The notes below the pieces were generated by a model. It was not told where the DNA came from. It did no database searches and was given only the letters and a program-made list of their open reading frames with translations. 64,000 nucleotides of DNA from assembly GCF_004349215.1 (NCBI RefSeq), contig NZ_SMKU01000004.1, forward strand, positions 30,426 to 94,425, given 5' to 3'. Positions 27,961 to 36,768 of this stretch are shown in pieces (position 1 is the first letter of the stretch; the number at the start of each line of letters is the position of its first letter). The position numbers were made by a program, and so were the translations under genes. The stretch comes from Actinomadura rubrisoli. GTDB lineage: Bacteria > Actinomycetota > Actinomycetes > Streptosporangiales > Streptosporangiaceae.

Positions 27961-29490
27961 CTAGCGGTCGGGAGGCAGGGTGTGCGCCAGCGCCTCCCGG
28001 GCCTCCAGCGCGAGCCAGAACTCGTGCCGGGTGGCCGCCGAGGTCATCGCCTTCCCGGTGAGCCGCTCCACCCGGTCGATGCGGTTGCGCACCGTGTGCC
28101 GGTGCACGCCGAGCCGGTCGGCCGCGGTGTCCCAGACGCCGTTGGCCTCCAGCCACACCCGCAGCGTGGTGAGGATCTCCCCGCGGGGGTCGGCGGCGTC
28201 GACCGGGGCGAGCAGGGCGTCGGCGAACGCGGCCAGCAGGTCCGGCGGGCCGAGGGTGAGCAGGAGGCGGCCGATGGCGTGCTCGGTGGCCTCGGCGGGA
28301 CGGCCGAGCCGCGCGCTCGGGGCGAGCAGGGAACGCGCCTGGCGCAGCGAGATCGCGGCGGTGCCCGGCCGGAAGCCGGACCCGATGCCGGTCGGACGGC
28401 CGGGCGCGAACCGCGCGAGCACCGCGGCCAGGTCCACGTCGTCGACCACCAGGGCCTCGACGATGTCGCCGTCGAACCGGACGAGCCCGCCCGGCAGCGC
28501 GACGGACAGGTCGGCCGCGAGGTCCTCCGCCTCGCCCCGCGGCGCCTGCACGGCCAGGCCGCGCAGGTGCTCGGTCGAGACGTCCAGGGCGGTGAGCAGC
28601 CGCTCGGCGCGCTCGTCGGACAGCTCGCCCGACACCAGCCGGCCCATCGCCGCGGTCCGCGCCCGCCGGTGCGGCTCGCGGGCCAGGTGCCGGCGCTCCA
28701 GCTCCATGGTCAGCAGGGAGACCAGCGCGGCGTCGACCAGCCGGGGTCCGGCGTCGGCCGAGCCGGCCAGCAGCGCGTGGCCGCGCAGGCGGCGGGCGCC
28801 GATCGGCCGCACCCCCACCGTGAGGTCCGCCGCGTCCACGACGGCACTGCCGCGGAGCCCGCGCGCGGTGATCTCTTCGAGGACCGTGCGGGCGGCGTCC
28901 AGCAGCCGCTCGGGGGCGGCGCCGACGGCGGCCAGTTGCCGGCCGAGGGCGTCGGTGACCACGGCCGCCCGTCCGGTGGCGTCCAGCCACACCTTGAGGA
29001 TGGCGTCGAGGCCGCCGCCCGAGGCGGCGGCCACGGTGAGCCTGCGCTGGACGTCCGCGGTGTGCTCCAGGGCCCGCCTCTCCTCGGCGGCCCGCGCCGC
29101 GAACACGGCCTTGGTGACGGCGATGAACGGCACCTGGTCGGGTACCGTGAGCAGCGGAAGTCCCGCCTCCTCCGCCGCCTCGACCAGCGTCGCGGGCGGG
29201 TGCCGGTGGGGCTGCCCGTGGCCGAGCCCCAGGGCCAGGGCGGCGGCGCCGCCGTCGACCACGTCCTGGACGAACGCGCGGCAGGAGGCGGGGTCGACCG
29301 GCAGCACCAGGCCCGTCGTCATGAGCAGCTCGCCGCCCTGGAGCCACTCCCCCGGCCGCAGGAGCTCCGAGACGTGCGCCGCCTCGATCGCCTGCCGCCG
29401 TCCGCCCGCTCCGGCGACCAGGCTCAGCTGGAGCTCCCGGACGGCGAGCAGGTCCTCCACGGTGAACGGCATGGACATAGTGTCCAGCAT
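27961..29490 (-). CDS. PucR-family transcriptional regulator
   Basis: A 509-residue PucR protein. The N-terminal PucR domain (FTVEDLLAVRELQLSLVAGA, LLRPGEWLQGGELLMTTGL) covers residues 5-125, a GGDEF-like/CdaR middle follows, and the C-terminal PucR-type HTH (TLRVWLEANGVWDTAADRLG, VHRHTVRNRIDRVERLTG) is complete. Start taken at ATG 29490; ATGs at 29478 and 29472 are alternatives. Divergent from the permease gene (127-base gap). PucR members control purine, amino-acid and polyamine catabolic genes, so it likely governs this locus. Confidence 0.88.
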   Translation of the reverse strand: MLDTMSMPFTVEDLLAVRELQLSLVAGAGGRRQAIEAAHVSELLRPGEWLQGGELLMTTGLVLPVDPASCRAFVQDVVDGGAAALALGLGHGQPHRHPPATLVEAAEEAGLPLLTVPDQVPFIAVTKAVFAARAAEERRALEHTADVQRRLTVAAASGGGLDAILKVWLDATGRAAVVTDALGRQLAAVGAAPERLLDAARTVLEEITARGLRGSAVVDAADLTVGVRPIGARRLRGHALLAGSADAGPRLVDAALVSLLTMELERRHLAREPHRRARTAAMGRLVSGELSDERAERLLTALDVSTEHLRGLAVQAPRGEAEDLAADLSVALPGGLVRFDGDIVEALVVDDVDLAAVLARFAPGRPTGIGSGFRPGTAAISLRQARSLLAPSARLGRPAEATEHAIGRLLLTLGPPDLLAAFADALLAPVDAADPRGEILTTLRVWLEANGVWDTAADRLGVHRHTVRNRIDRVERLTGKAMTSAATRHEFWLALEAREALAHTLPPDR

Positions 29491-29617
29491 CACACAGGCA
29501 GGTTCTCCACGGCGTCGATCGACCTGTTCGGAAGGCGTCACCTACTGTCGCCGCACTGGTCCGCCGGCGCAGAGCCGTCCGGCCCGCGGCACGCGAGAAC
29601 AGTACGGAGGACGTGCC
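29491..29617. promoter_or_regulatory. Divergent PucR/permease promoter
   Basis: A 127-base divergent spacer. GGAGG lies 8 bases before the permease ATG. Expected PucR binding region, though no obvious dyad is seen. Confidence 0.45.
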
Positions 29618-31141
29618 ATGATCGAGAACCAACCCCCCGGCCCCGCCCCGGCCCCTGTCACGGGCGACGCGGACGACGACGCGCGCCTGCGGGAACTCGG
29701 CTACGAGCAGCGGCTCAGCCGGCGGCTGGGGGTGTTCGGCTCCGTCGCCATGGGCTTCGCGACGATCTCACCGGTGGTGGGCCTGTACGCGGTGGCCGTG
29801 GTCGGGACGGTGGTGGCGGGCCCGATGTGGGTGTGGACGCTGCCCGTCTGCCTGGCGGGCCAGTGCCTGCTGCTGACCGTCTACTCCGAGCTGGCGTCCG
29901 AGTTCCCGATCTCGGGCGGCCCCTACCAGTGGACCCGCAGGCTGATCGGCCCGTCCTACGCCTGGCTGACCGGGTGGGTGTCGCTGTGCGGCTACCTGGC
30001 TGCGAACACCACCATCGCCTACCTGTCCACGCCGTGGTTCCTCGCCCTGTTCGAGATCAGGCCGACGGCGCACCTCCAGGTCGCGGTCGCCGCCGTGTTC
30101 ATCCTGGGGTGCTCGCTGGTGAACGCGCTGGGCATCGACGTGCTGCGCCGCGTCCTGAACGCCGGCATCGCCGCCGAGGCCGTCGCCTCGGTGGGGATCG
30201 GCCTGGCGCTGCTGCTGGTGTTCCGGACGCAGCCCTGGTCGCTGCTCACGGGCACCCTGGGCGCCGAGGCGGGGTCGGGCGGATCGGTGCCCGCGGCGAT
30301 GCTGGCGGCGCTGGCCGTCGGCGGCTGGGCGTTCGTCGGCTTCGACGCCACCACGATGTCCTCGGAGGAGACCCGGAACGCCGCGCGCCACGTCCCGCGC
30401 GCCATCTGGTGGGCGCTGCTCAGCGTCGGCGGCCTGGTGATCCTCAACGCGTTCGCGACCGCCCTCGCCCACCCCGACCCCGCGAAGGTGGTGTCGGGCG
30501 CGGACCCCGATCCGGTGACCACGGCCGTCCTCGCCTCGTTCGGGGACTGGGCGTCCAAGCCGTTCATCTGCGTCGTGATCGTGGCCTTCGCGGCCTGCGG
30601 GCTCGCCGCGCAGGGCGCCAGCGCCCGCGCCGTGTACTCCGTCGCCCGGGACGGGGTGCTCCCCGGCTCGCGCTTCCTGCGGATCGTCAACCGCAGGCAC
30701 GCGCCGATCGGCGGCACGGTCGCGGTGACCGCCGCCGGCTGGGCGGGCCTGCTGCTCGCCCTCGACAGCGCCGCCATCGGCAGCCTGATCACGTTCGGCA
30801 CCGCCGGGCTCTACCTGGTGTTCTTCCTGGTGGCCCTGGCCGCGCTGATCAGCCGGGTCCGCGGCACCTGGACGCCCGCCGGGCACATCCGGCTGGGCAC
30901 CGCGGGCACCGTCGTCAACGCGCTCGCCGTCCTCTGGCTGGGCCTCCAGTTCATCAACATCACGTGGCCGCGCTCGGTCCTGGCGCCCCCGGGCGCGCCG
31001 TGGTACCAGATCTGGGCCGCCCCGCTGGTCACGGCCGGGCTGCTGGCGCTCGGCGTGCTCTACCTCGTCATCGCCCGCCCCCAGGAGAAGGTCCGCGCCG
31101 GCAGCGCCTTCGCGACCCTGGCCGAGGAGCCGGCGCCGTGA
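29618..31141 (+). CDS. APC-superfamily amino acid/polyamine permease
   Basis: A 507-residue membrane transporter with ~12 predicted helices. The APC signature is present: LGVFGSVAMGFATISPVVGLY in TM1, then SELASEFPISGGPYQWTRRL, GWAFVGFDATTMSSEETRNA, and ARAVYSVARDGVLPGSRF. This subgroup (GabP/UgaA-like) imports GABA, amines or choline-type compounds. ATG 29618 has GGAGG 8 bases upstream. It overlaps the amidohydrolase start (GTGA at 31138-31141). Together with the oxidase-agmatinase operon it suggests uptake and breakdown of a polyamine or related nitrogen source. Confidence 0.88.
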   Translation: MIENQPPGPAPAPVTGDADDDARLRELGYEQRLSRRLGVFGSVAMGFATISPVVGLYAVAVVGTVVAGPMWVWTLPVCLAGQCLLLTVYSELASEFPISGGPYQWTRRLIGPSYAWLTGWVSLCGYLAANTTIAYLSTPWFLALFEIRPTAHLQVAVAAVFILGCSLVNALGIDVLRRVLNAGIAAEAVASVGIGLALLLVFRTQPWSLLTGTLGAEAGSGGSVPAAMLAALAVGGWAFVGFDATTMSSEETRNAARHVPRAIWWALLSVGGLVILNAFATALAHPDPAKVVSGADPDPVTTAVLASFGDWASKPFICVVIVAFAACGLAAQGASARAVYSVARDGVLPGSRFLRIVNRRHAPIGGTVAVTAAGWAGLLLALDSAAIGSLITFGTAGLYLVFFLVALAALISRVRGTWTPAGHIRLGTAGTVVNALAVLWLGLQFINITWPRSVLAPPGAPWYQIWAAPLVTAGLLALGVLYLVIARPQEKVRAGSAFATLAEEPAP

Positions 31142-32742
31142 CCGGGGCCGATCTGATCATCCGGGACGCCGCCGTCCGCACCCTCGACCCGGCGCGGCCG
31201 AGGGCCACCGCGCTGGCCGTGCGGGCGGGGGAGATCGTCGCGGTCGGCGACGCCGCCGACGTCCGTCCGCACCTCGGCCCGCGCACGGAGATCGTCGACG
31301 GCCGGGGCCTGACGGTCACACCCGGCCTGGTCGACTCCCACCAGCACCCGCTGCTGGGGGTCGCGGGCGACCGGGGTACCGACGCCGCCGGGGTCACCAC
31401 GCTGACCGGGTTGATCGACCTGCTCCGCCGGGACTGCCGGCGGCTTCCCCAGGACGCGTGGGTCATCGTCAAGGGAGTCGAGTACGGCGCCCTCCCGCCG
31501 CGGTCCATGCACCGGCGCCTGATCGACGACGCCGTCGCCGGACGGCCCGCCTTCCTGTGGTTCGCCGACGCCCACAACGCCCTGATGAGCAGCGAGGGGC
31601 TGCGGCGAGCCGGCATCACCGGCCCCGTCGACTTCGGCGACCGGGCCGAGATCGTGGTCGACGAGCACGGCGTTCCCACGGGTCAGCTCCACGAGATCTC
31701 CGCCGTCCTGCTCGGCCAGACGGCCGTGCCGCCGCTGGACGCCGACGAGATCGCCCGCGACGCGGCCCGGCTCTTCCAAGACCAGGCCGCAGCAGGAATC
31801 ACCGGCATCCATGTGCTCGACCTGTGGCCCGGCACAGAAACGGTGCTCGACACACTCGACGGCGACGACCGGCTGCCGGTCCGCGTCCTGCTCGCGCCCT
31901 GGGCCCTGCCCGGCGACGTCGATGCCACCCTGGAGACCGTCCGCGCGCTACGGCACCGCGACCGCACCGGCCGGTGGCGTACCGGCGCCGTCAAGTTCTT
32001 CCTGGACGGCACCATCGACGGCGGCTCGGCCTGGCTGCACCAGCCGGACTGCGCAGGGGACGGCGAGCACCCGGTGTGGAACGACCCCGAACGGTACGAC
32101 GCGGCCGTGTGCCAGGTCGTCGACATGGGACTTCCCTGCTTCACCCACGCCATCGGCGACCGCGCCGTCACCCACGCCCTCGACACCTACGAACGCGCGG
32201 GGACACCGATGCACGGCCGCCACCGCATCGAACACGCCGAGATCCTCGCCGAAACGGACATCGCCCGCTTCGCCGAACTCGACGTCGTCGCCTCCATGCA
32301 GCCCACCCACCTGGACTGGACGCTGCCCGACCACACCGACAACTGGTCACGGCGGCTCGGACCGGACCGCTGCCGGCAGGGCTGGCGCTTCGCCGACATC
32401 GTCCGCGCCGGCGGCCGCGTCGCGCTCGGCTCCGACTGGCCCCTGGCCACCTACGACCCCCGCGTCGTCATGGCGGGCGCCGTCCTCCGCCGGCCGGCCG
32501 GGCGGCACCGTCCTCCGGTAGGCGAGGACCAGGCGCTCACCCCCGCCCAGGCACTCGCGGGCTACACCGCCTGGGCCGCCTACGGCGCGGGCGAGGAGCA
32601 CCGCGCGGGCCGCATCCGCGAAGGCTTCCAAGCCGACCTCACCCTGTTCGCCGGCGACCCCCTCACCACGCCGCCCGACGAACTCCCCCACCTCCCGGTG
32701 ACCATGACGATCGTCGACGGCCGCATCGTCCACCGGACCTGA
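31138..32742 (+). CDS. Amidohydrolase family 3 (YtcJ-like)
   Basis: A 534-residue metal-dependent hydrolase. N-terminal strand module with TPGLVDSHQHPLLG gives the HxH metal ligands; KFFLDGTIDGG supplies the probable carboxylated/catalytic Lys region; HAIGDRAV, RIEHAEI and GSDWPLATYDP carry the remaining ligands. YtcJ-type enzymes hydrolyse amide or imide bonds of diverse small molecules. It is coupled to the upstream permease by a GTGA overlap, so its substrate is probably what the permease imports. Confidence 0.85.
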   Translation: MTGADLIIRDAAVRTLDPARPRATALAVRAGEIVAVGDAADVRPHLGPRTEIVDGRGLTVTPGLVDSHQHPLLGVAGDRGTDAAGVTTLTGLIDLLRRDCRRLPQDAWVIVKGVEYGALPPRSMHRRLIDDAVAGRPAFLWFADAHNALMSSEGLRRAGITGPVDFGDRAEIVVDEHGVPTGQLHEISAVLLGQTAVPPLDADEIARDAARLFQDQAAAGITGIHVLDLWPGTETVLDTLDGDDRLPVRVLLAPWALPGDVDATLETVRALRHRDRTGRWRTGAVKFFLDGTIDGGSAWLHQPDCAGDGEHPVWNDPERYDAAVCQVVDMGLPCFTHAIGDRAVTHALDTYERAGTPMHGRHRIEHAEILAETDIARFAELDVVASMQPTHLDWTLPDHTDNWSRRLGPDRCRQGWRFADIVRAGGRVALGSDWPLATYDPRVVMAGAVLRRPAGRHRPPVGEDQALTPAQALAGYTAWAAYGAGEEHRAGRIREGFQADLTLFAGDPLTTPPDELPHLPVTMTIVDGRIVHRT

Positions 32743-32759
32743 CGTCCCGGAGGTCCCTG

Positions 32760-33644
32760 TCAGTTGTCGGCGGACCAGCGCAGGATCTCACGCGCGGTCC
32801 GGGCGGGGGCCTCACGCGGGACGAAGTGGCCGACGCCTTCCAGCTCCACCCGCTGGTAGAGCCGGGGGAACAACTCGTCCTTGCCCTCGCTGGTCGACGG
32901 CAGGTTGTCGCCGTCCTCGGCGCCGTGCAGGACCAGGGTCGGCACCTGGACGGCCGGGACGTCCGCGAGGCGCTTCTCGGTGTCGGCGTAGGCCGGGTCG
33001 CCGGGGTGCTCGCCCCAGCGGTGCAGGTAGGCGCTGACGGTGATGTCCGGCCAGTCGTCGTTGTCCCACGCCCGCGCGGCCTGGTCGAACTCGGCGTCGG
33101 AGAACCGCCAGCCCGGCGACCAGCTCTCCCACAGGTAGCGGCTGAACCCGCGCCGGTCGTCGCGCATGGTGGCCTGGCCGCGCCCGGTGGCCACGAACCA
33201 CTCGTACCAGTAGGCGTGCGCGAGCGGGTAGGGCAGCGGCGCGTCCGGTCCGCTGGCGCCGTGACCGGCGGACATCGCCACGAGGCAGCGGACGCGCTCG
33301 GGGAACAGCGCCCCGGCGACATACCCGGCGCGCGCGCCCCAGTCATGCCCGGCGACGACGACGTCTTCGAGGTCCAGCGCGTCGAGGAAGTCGCGCAGAT
33401 CCGTGCCGAGCGCGCCCGCCTGACCGCTGCGCGGCCTGTCCGGCGCACGGAACCGGGTCGCCCCGAACCCGCGCAAGTGCGGCCGATACACCCGATACCC
33501 CTCGGCGACCAGGAGAGGGACCACCTCGTCCCAGCAGTGCACGTCGTCAGGCCAACCGTGCACCGCCACGGCGGCGGGACCGTCGATTGGCCCTGCCACC
33601 TCGTACCCGATGTCCAGGACCGCGGTGGCGACGAACTCCGTCAT
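32760..33644 (-). CDS. Alpha/beta hydrolase, epoxide-hydrolase-like
   Basis: A 294-residue alpha/beta-hydrolase. HGWPDD forms the oxyanion HGxP motif, VVAGHDWGARAGY holds the Asp nucleophile (GHDWG, typical of epoxide hydrolases and haloalkane dehalogenases), and VGHFVPREAP near the end gives the catalytic His. It reads divergently from the terpene gene cluster across a 467-base gap that carries an inverted repeat, so it may act on an epoxidised terpene; this is inference. Convergent with the amidohydrolase (17-base gap). Confidence 0.82.
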   Translation of the reverse strand: MTEFVATAVLDIGYEVAGPIDGPAAVAVHGWPDDVHCWDEVVPLLVAEGYRVYRPHLRGFGATRFRAPDRPRSGQAGALGTDLRDFLDALDLEDVVVAGHDWGARAGYVAGALFPERVRCLVAMSAGHGASGPDAPLPYPLAHAYWYEWFVATGRGQATMRDDRRGFSRYLWESWSPGWRFSDAEFDQAARAWDNDDWPDITVSAYLHRWGEHPGDPAYADTEKRLADVPAVQVPTLVLHGAEDGDNLPSTSEGKDELFPRLYQRVELEGVGHFVPREAPARTAREILRWSADN

Positions 33645-34111
33645 CCCGGCAAACTACCCCCACTGAACTGGGCAAACATCGATCGGTCTCAGGCCCGTCC
33701 CCGGTTCCTGGTCGACGTCCGATGCGCGGGTCGGCAGGTGCCCGGCTCCCGGCAGGGCATGTACGGCGGGCTGCTGGTGAGCCAGGGCTGCGGGATTGTG
33801 TGCGCCTATATGGACAGCCGATATCCGTTACACGCTGTCCAATGCGAGGGCCCTAGATGTGGCGATGACAACCGAATGCCCATCGATTCCACGGCGGAGT
33901 GACCGAATGGCATCACCAGGGCTCCAGTTCGGCGGTGGATCGGGCGAAAGCGCGACATGGCCGCGAAGCGCGACATCTTGTGGGCTGTGGATCTCTTGGC
34001 AACCGGTGATCGATGGGCGCTACTCAAAGGACGACAACACCATAGCCGTGTGCTGGGGACGTCAGCCGTACCAAGGCGACAGCCGTCGAGGCCCAGTCGA
34101 AGGAGGCCCAA
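33645..34111. other. Divergent promoter region of hydrolase and terpene cluster
   Basis: 467 bases without a credible gene. It includes the 29-base inverted repeat at 33812-33840. AAGGAGG lies 7-8 bases before the P450 ATG at 34112. Confidence 0.5.
33812..33840. promoter_or_regulatory. Inverted repeat, candidate operator
   Basis: GGACAGC (33812-33818) and GCTGTCC (33834-33840) are exact complements separated by 15 bases, with a TATA-rich CGATATCC centre. Position between divergent hydrolase and terpene genes suggests a regulator site. Confidence 0.45.
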
Positions 34112-35455
34112 ATGACCACTGAGTCGTTCACGTCCGGTGTCGTTCCCGGGGGCTGGCCCGTTCTCGGTCACGTCTGGCCGCTGATGAGCAGGCCCATCGC
34201 GTTCTTGACCTCCTTGCCCAGGTACGGGGATCTGGTGGAGATGCGCCTGGGGACGACGCATGTCTACGTCCCCTGCCACCCGGAGCTGCTCCGGCGGACG
34301 CTGACCGATGACCGGCTGTTCGACAAGGGCGGGAAGTACTACGACCGGGCCAGGGAGATGGCCGGCAACGGTGTCGCCACCTGTGCGCACAAGGACCACC
34401 GGCGGCAGCGCCGGTTGCTCCAGCCCGCGTTCCAGCGGGCGCAGCTGGCGCGTTACGCGGCGGTCATGGAGCAGGAGATCGCCGACCTCACCGAGTCCTG
34501 GAGCAGCCCGCAGGACATCGACGCCTATCCCGAGCTCTACCGCCTCGCGTTGCGCACGGTGACCCGGACGCTGTTCTCCGCACAGGTCGACGATGCCACG
34601 GTGGACCGGATCCGGTGCTCCTTCGACGTCGTGTTCAGCGGCTTCTTCCGGCAGATGTTCCTCCCCCGGGCCGTCCTGCGGCTTCCGCTGCCGGGCAACC
34701 TGCGGCACCGCCGTGCGCTGCGGCACCTGAGGGAGACGATGCGGCAGGTCATCGCCGACTCCCGCGCCGACAACGACGAGAACAACGTGCTGGCCGGTCT
34801 GCTCGCCGCGCACGACGCCGAAGGCGCTCAGGTCTCCGACGCGGAACTCTACGACCAGACCGTGACCGTACTGGCGGCGGGAAGCGAGACCGTTGCCTCC
34901 ACCCTCACGTGGGCGCTGTACCTGCTGTCGGAGAACGCCGACGCGCAGGCACAGTTGCAGGCCGAAGCCGACGCGGCGCTCGCGAAACCCGTGGCGACCT
35001 GGGACGACCGCACGAACCTGCCCTACGCCCAGCGCGTCGTCAACGAAACGATCCGCCTGTACCCCGCCGGATGGCTGTTCACCCGCGTCACGACCAGCGA
35101 CACCGAACTGGCCGGGCGCACCCTGAAAGCGGGCACCACCGTCGTCATCACCCCCGTCCCGGTTCATCGCAACGCCGGCATCTTCGAGCACGCCGACCGG
35201 TTCGCCCCGGACCGCTGGCTGCCCGAGCGCATGGCGGGCCTGCCCCAGAGCGCGTTCGCGGGATTCGGCGGCGGAGCGCGCAAGTGCATCGGGGACGACT
35301 ACGGCATCGGCGAATGCACACTCGCCCTCGCCTCGATCGCCAAGCAGTGGGACGTCCGGACCCTGCCGGGCGCAGACGTTCGGCCGGTGCCGCTCGCCGC
35401 CTTCTACCGCCCCCGCCGGCTTCCTCTGCGCCTGACCCGGCGGGAGCGGACATGA
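34112..35455 (+). CDS. Cytochrome P450 of terpene cluster
   Basis: A 447-residue P450. Heme Cys C392 lies in FGGGARKCIGDDYG, a variant shared with terpene-oxidising P450s such as pentalenene oxygenases. The I-helix motif is AAGSETVAST and the K-helix is ETIRLYP. The N-terminal GGWPVLGHVWPLM fits the proline hinge. ATG 34112 follows AAGGAGG. Its TGA overlaps the next gene's ATG. It is expected to oxidise the hydrocarbon or alcohol made by the terpene synthase two genes downstream. Confidence 0.9.
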   Translation: MTTESFTSGVVPGGWPVLGHVWPLMSRPIAFLTSLPRYGDLVEMRLGTTHVYVPCHPELLRRTLTDDRLFDKGGKYYDRAREMAGNGVATCAHKDHRRQRRLLQPAFQRAQLARYAAVMEQEIADLTESWSSPQDIDAYPELYRLALRTVTRTLFSAQVDDATVDRIRCSFDVVFSGFFRQMFLPRAVLRLPLPGNLRHRRALRHLRETMRQVIADSRADNDENNVLAGLLAAHDAEGAQVSDAELYDQTVTVLAAGSETVASTLTWALYLLSENADAQAQLQAEADAALAKPVATWDDRTNLPYAQRVVNETIRLYPAGWLFTRVTTSDTELAGRTLKAGTTVVITPVPVHRNAGIFEHADRFAPDRWLPERMAGLPQSAFAGFGGGARKCIGDDYGIGECTLALASIAKQWDVRTLPGADVRPVPLAAFYRPRRLPLRLTRRERT

Positions 35456-36768
35456 GAACCCGCGCTCATGCGCGCGGCCATGCCGCGGTCGTGGGCGGCG
35501 GATACGCGGGCCTGGTCGCCGCACGGGTCCTGGCCGACCGCTTCGACCGGGTGACCGTCCTGGAGAGGGACGCCATCGCTGTCGGCCGCGCCTATCGGAA
35601 AGGCACGCCGCAGAGCCGGCACCCGCACGGACTGCTGTCGCGCGGTGCGGAGATCCTTGAGGACCTATTCCCCGGGCTGCGAGACGAACTGGCTGCGCAG
35701 GGGGCGCCGGTCGGCGACTTCGGGTTCTTCCGGATGCTGTATCCCACGGGATGGTCACCGGCGATCCGGTCCGGACTCGCCCTGCAGACCTTCAGCCGTC
35801 CCTTACTTGAGACCACGCTGCGCCACCGTGTGCTCATGCACCCGGCTGTGACGTTGCTGGACAAGACTCAGGTGGAAGGACTGGCCGTCACCGCCGGGCG
35901 CGTCACCGGCGTCAGGCTGGACGATCAAACCGCGCTCGACGCGGACATCGTCGTGATCGCGGATGGACCGCATTCCCGGCTTCCCGCCTGGCTGGCCGAG
36001 GTCGGCTTCCCCGAGCCGAGGACACTCCGGGTGGACGGCAGGCTCTCCTATACATCCCGCCTCTACAAGCGCGATCCCTCGAATGGCCTCGGTTTGCAGG
36101 CATCCGTGCAGGCCACTTTCGCGCCGACGACGGCGCGCGGCGGTGTTGTCATCGCGATCGAAGACGACCAGTGGCTGGTCTGCCTGTTCGGGGCGAACGG
36201 CGATTCCGCGCCCACCGACCCCGACGGCTTCACCGCCTACGCGGCCACTCTGGCGAATCCGCACATCCGCTGGGTGGTCGAGGAGTGCGAGCCGGTGAGC
36301 GCCATCTACCGGTACGGCGGGCTCGGCGGGTACTGGCATCGCTACGACCGGCTCCGCCCATGGCCCGGTGGCCTCGTCGTCCTCGGGGACGCGCTGTGCA
36401 GGCTCAATCCACTTTACGGGCACGGCATGACGGTCGCCGCCGCGCATGCCCTTCTCCTGGGCAAGGCGATGGACCGGTCGCCTCTCGACACCGCCTGCCG
36501 CCGTTTCCAGCGGCAGACGCGCCGGATACTCCGGCTGCCCTGGCTCATGTCGACCAGCCTCGATCAGGGCTGGAGCCGCGGCCGGCCTCCCGCCACCGCC
36601 GTCCTGGTCCGCAGGGCCCTGCTCGGCCTGCTCGAACGCATCCCAGACGATCCCGACCTCTTCCGCAGGTTCCTGAACGTCCAGCACCTGCTGTCCACGC
36701 CGCTGGTGCTGCTGCTTCCCTCCGACCGGCGGCTCCCGAGCCGACGCCAGAAAGGGGCGGGCACGTGA
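35452..36768 (+). CDS. FAD-dependent monooxygenase/oxidoreductase
   Basis: A 438-residue flavoprotein of the geranylgeranyl-reductase/PHBH-like group. The N-terminal Rossmann motif is AAVVGGGYAGLVAARVL, ending in VTVLERD. GLVVLGDALCRLNPLYGHGM is the second FAD motif (GD..). A QSRHPHGLL segment after the first motif is typical of actinomycete halogenase- or monooxygenase-like relatives. Coupled to P450 upstream (ATGA) and terpene synthase downstream (GTGA). It probably performs a further oxidation or epoxidation of the terpene. Confidence 0.82.
   Translation: MRTRAHARGHAAVVGGGYAGLVAARVLADRFDRVTVLERDAIAVGRAYRKGTPQSRHPHGLLSRGAEILEDLFPGLRDELAAQGAPVGDFGFFRMLYPTGWSPAIRSGLALQTFSRPLLETTLRHRVLMHPAVTLLDKTQVEGLAVTAGRVTGVRLDDQTALDADIVVIADGPHSRLPAWLAEVGFPEPRTLRVDGRLSYTSRLYKRDPSNGLGLQASVQATFAPTTARGGVVIAIEDDQWLVCLFGANGDSAPTDPDGFTAYAATLANPHIRWVVEECEPVSAIYRYGGLGGYWHRYDRLRPWPGGLVVLGDALCRLNPLYGHGMTVAAAHALLLGKAMDRSPLDTACRRFQRQTRRILRLPWLMSTSLDQGWSRGRPPATAVLVRRALLGLLERIPDDPDLFRRFLNVQHLLSTPLVLLLPSDRRLPSRRQKGAGT

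Noticed and set aside
27634..29600. Very long plus-strand frame across the amine oxidase and PucR genes leading into the amidohydrolase
   Set aside because: It lies antisense to well-supported genes; only its last part (from 31138) is a real protein. High-GC third positions create such shadows.
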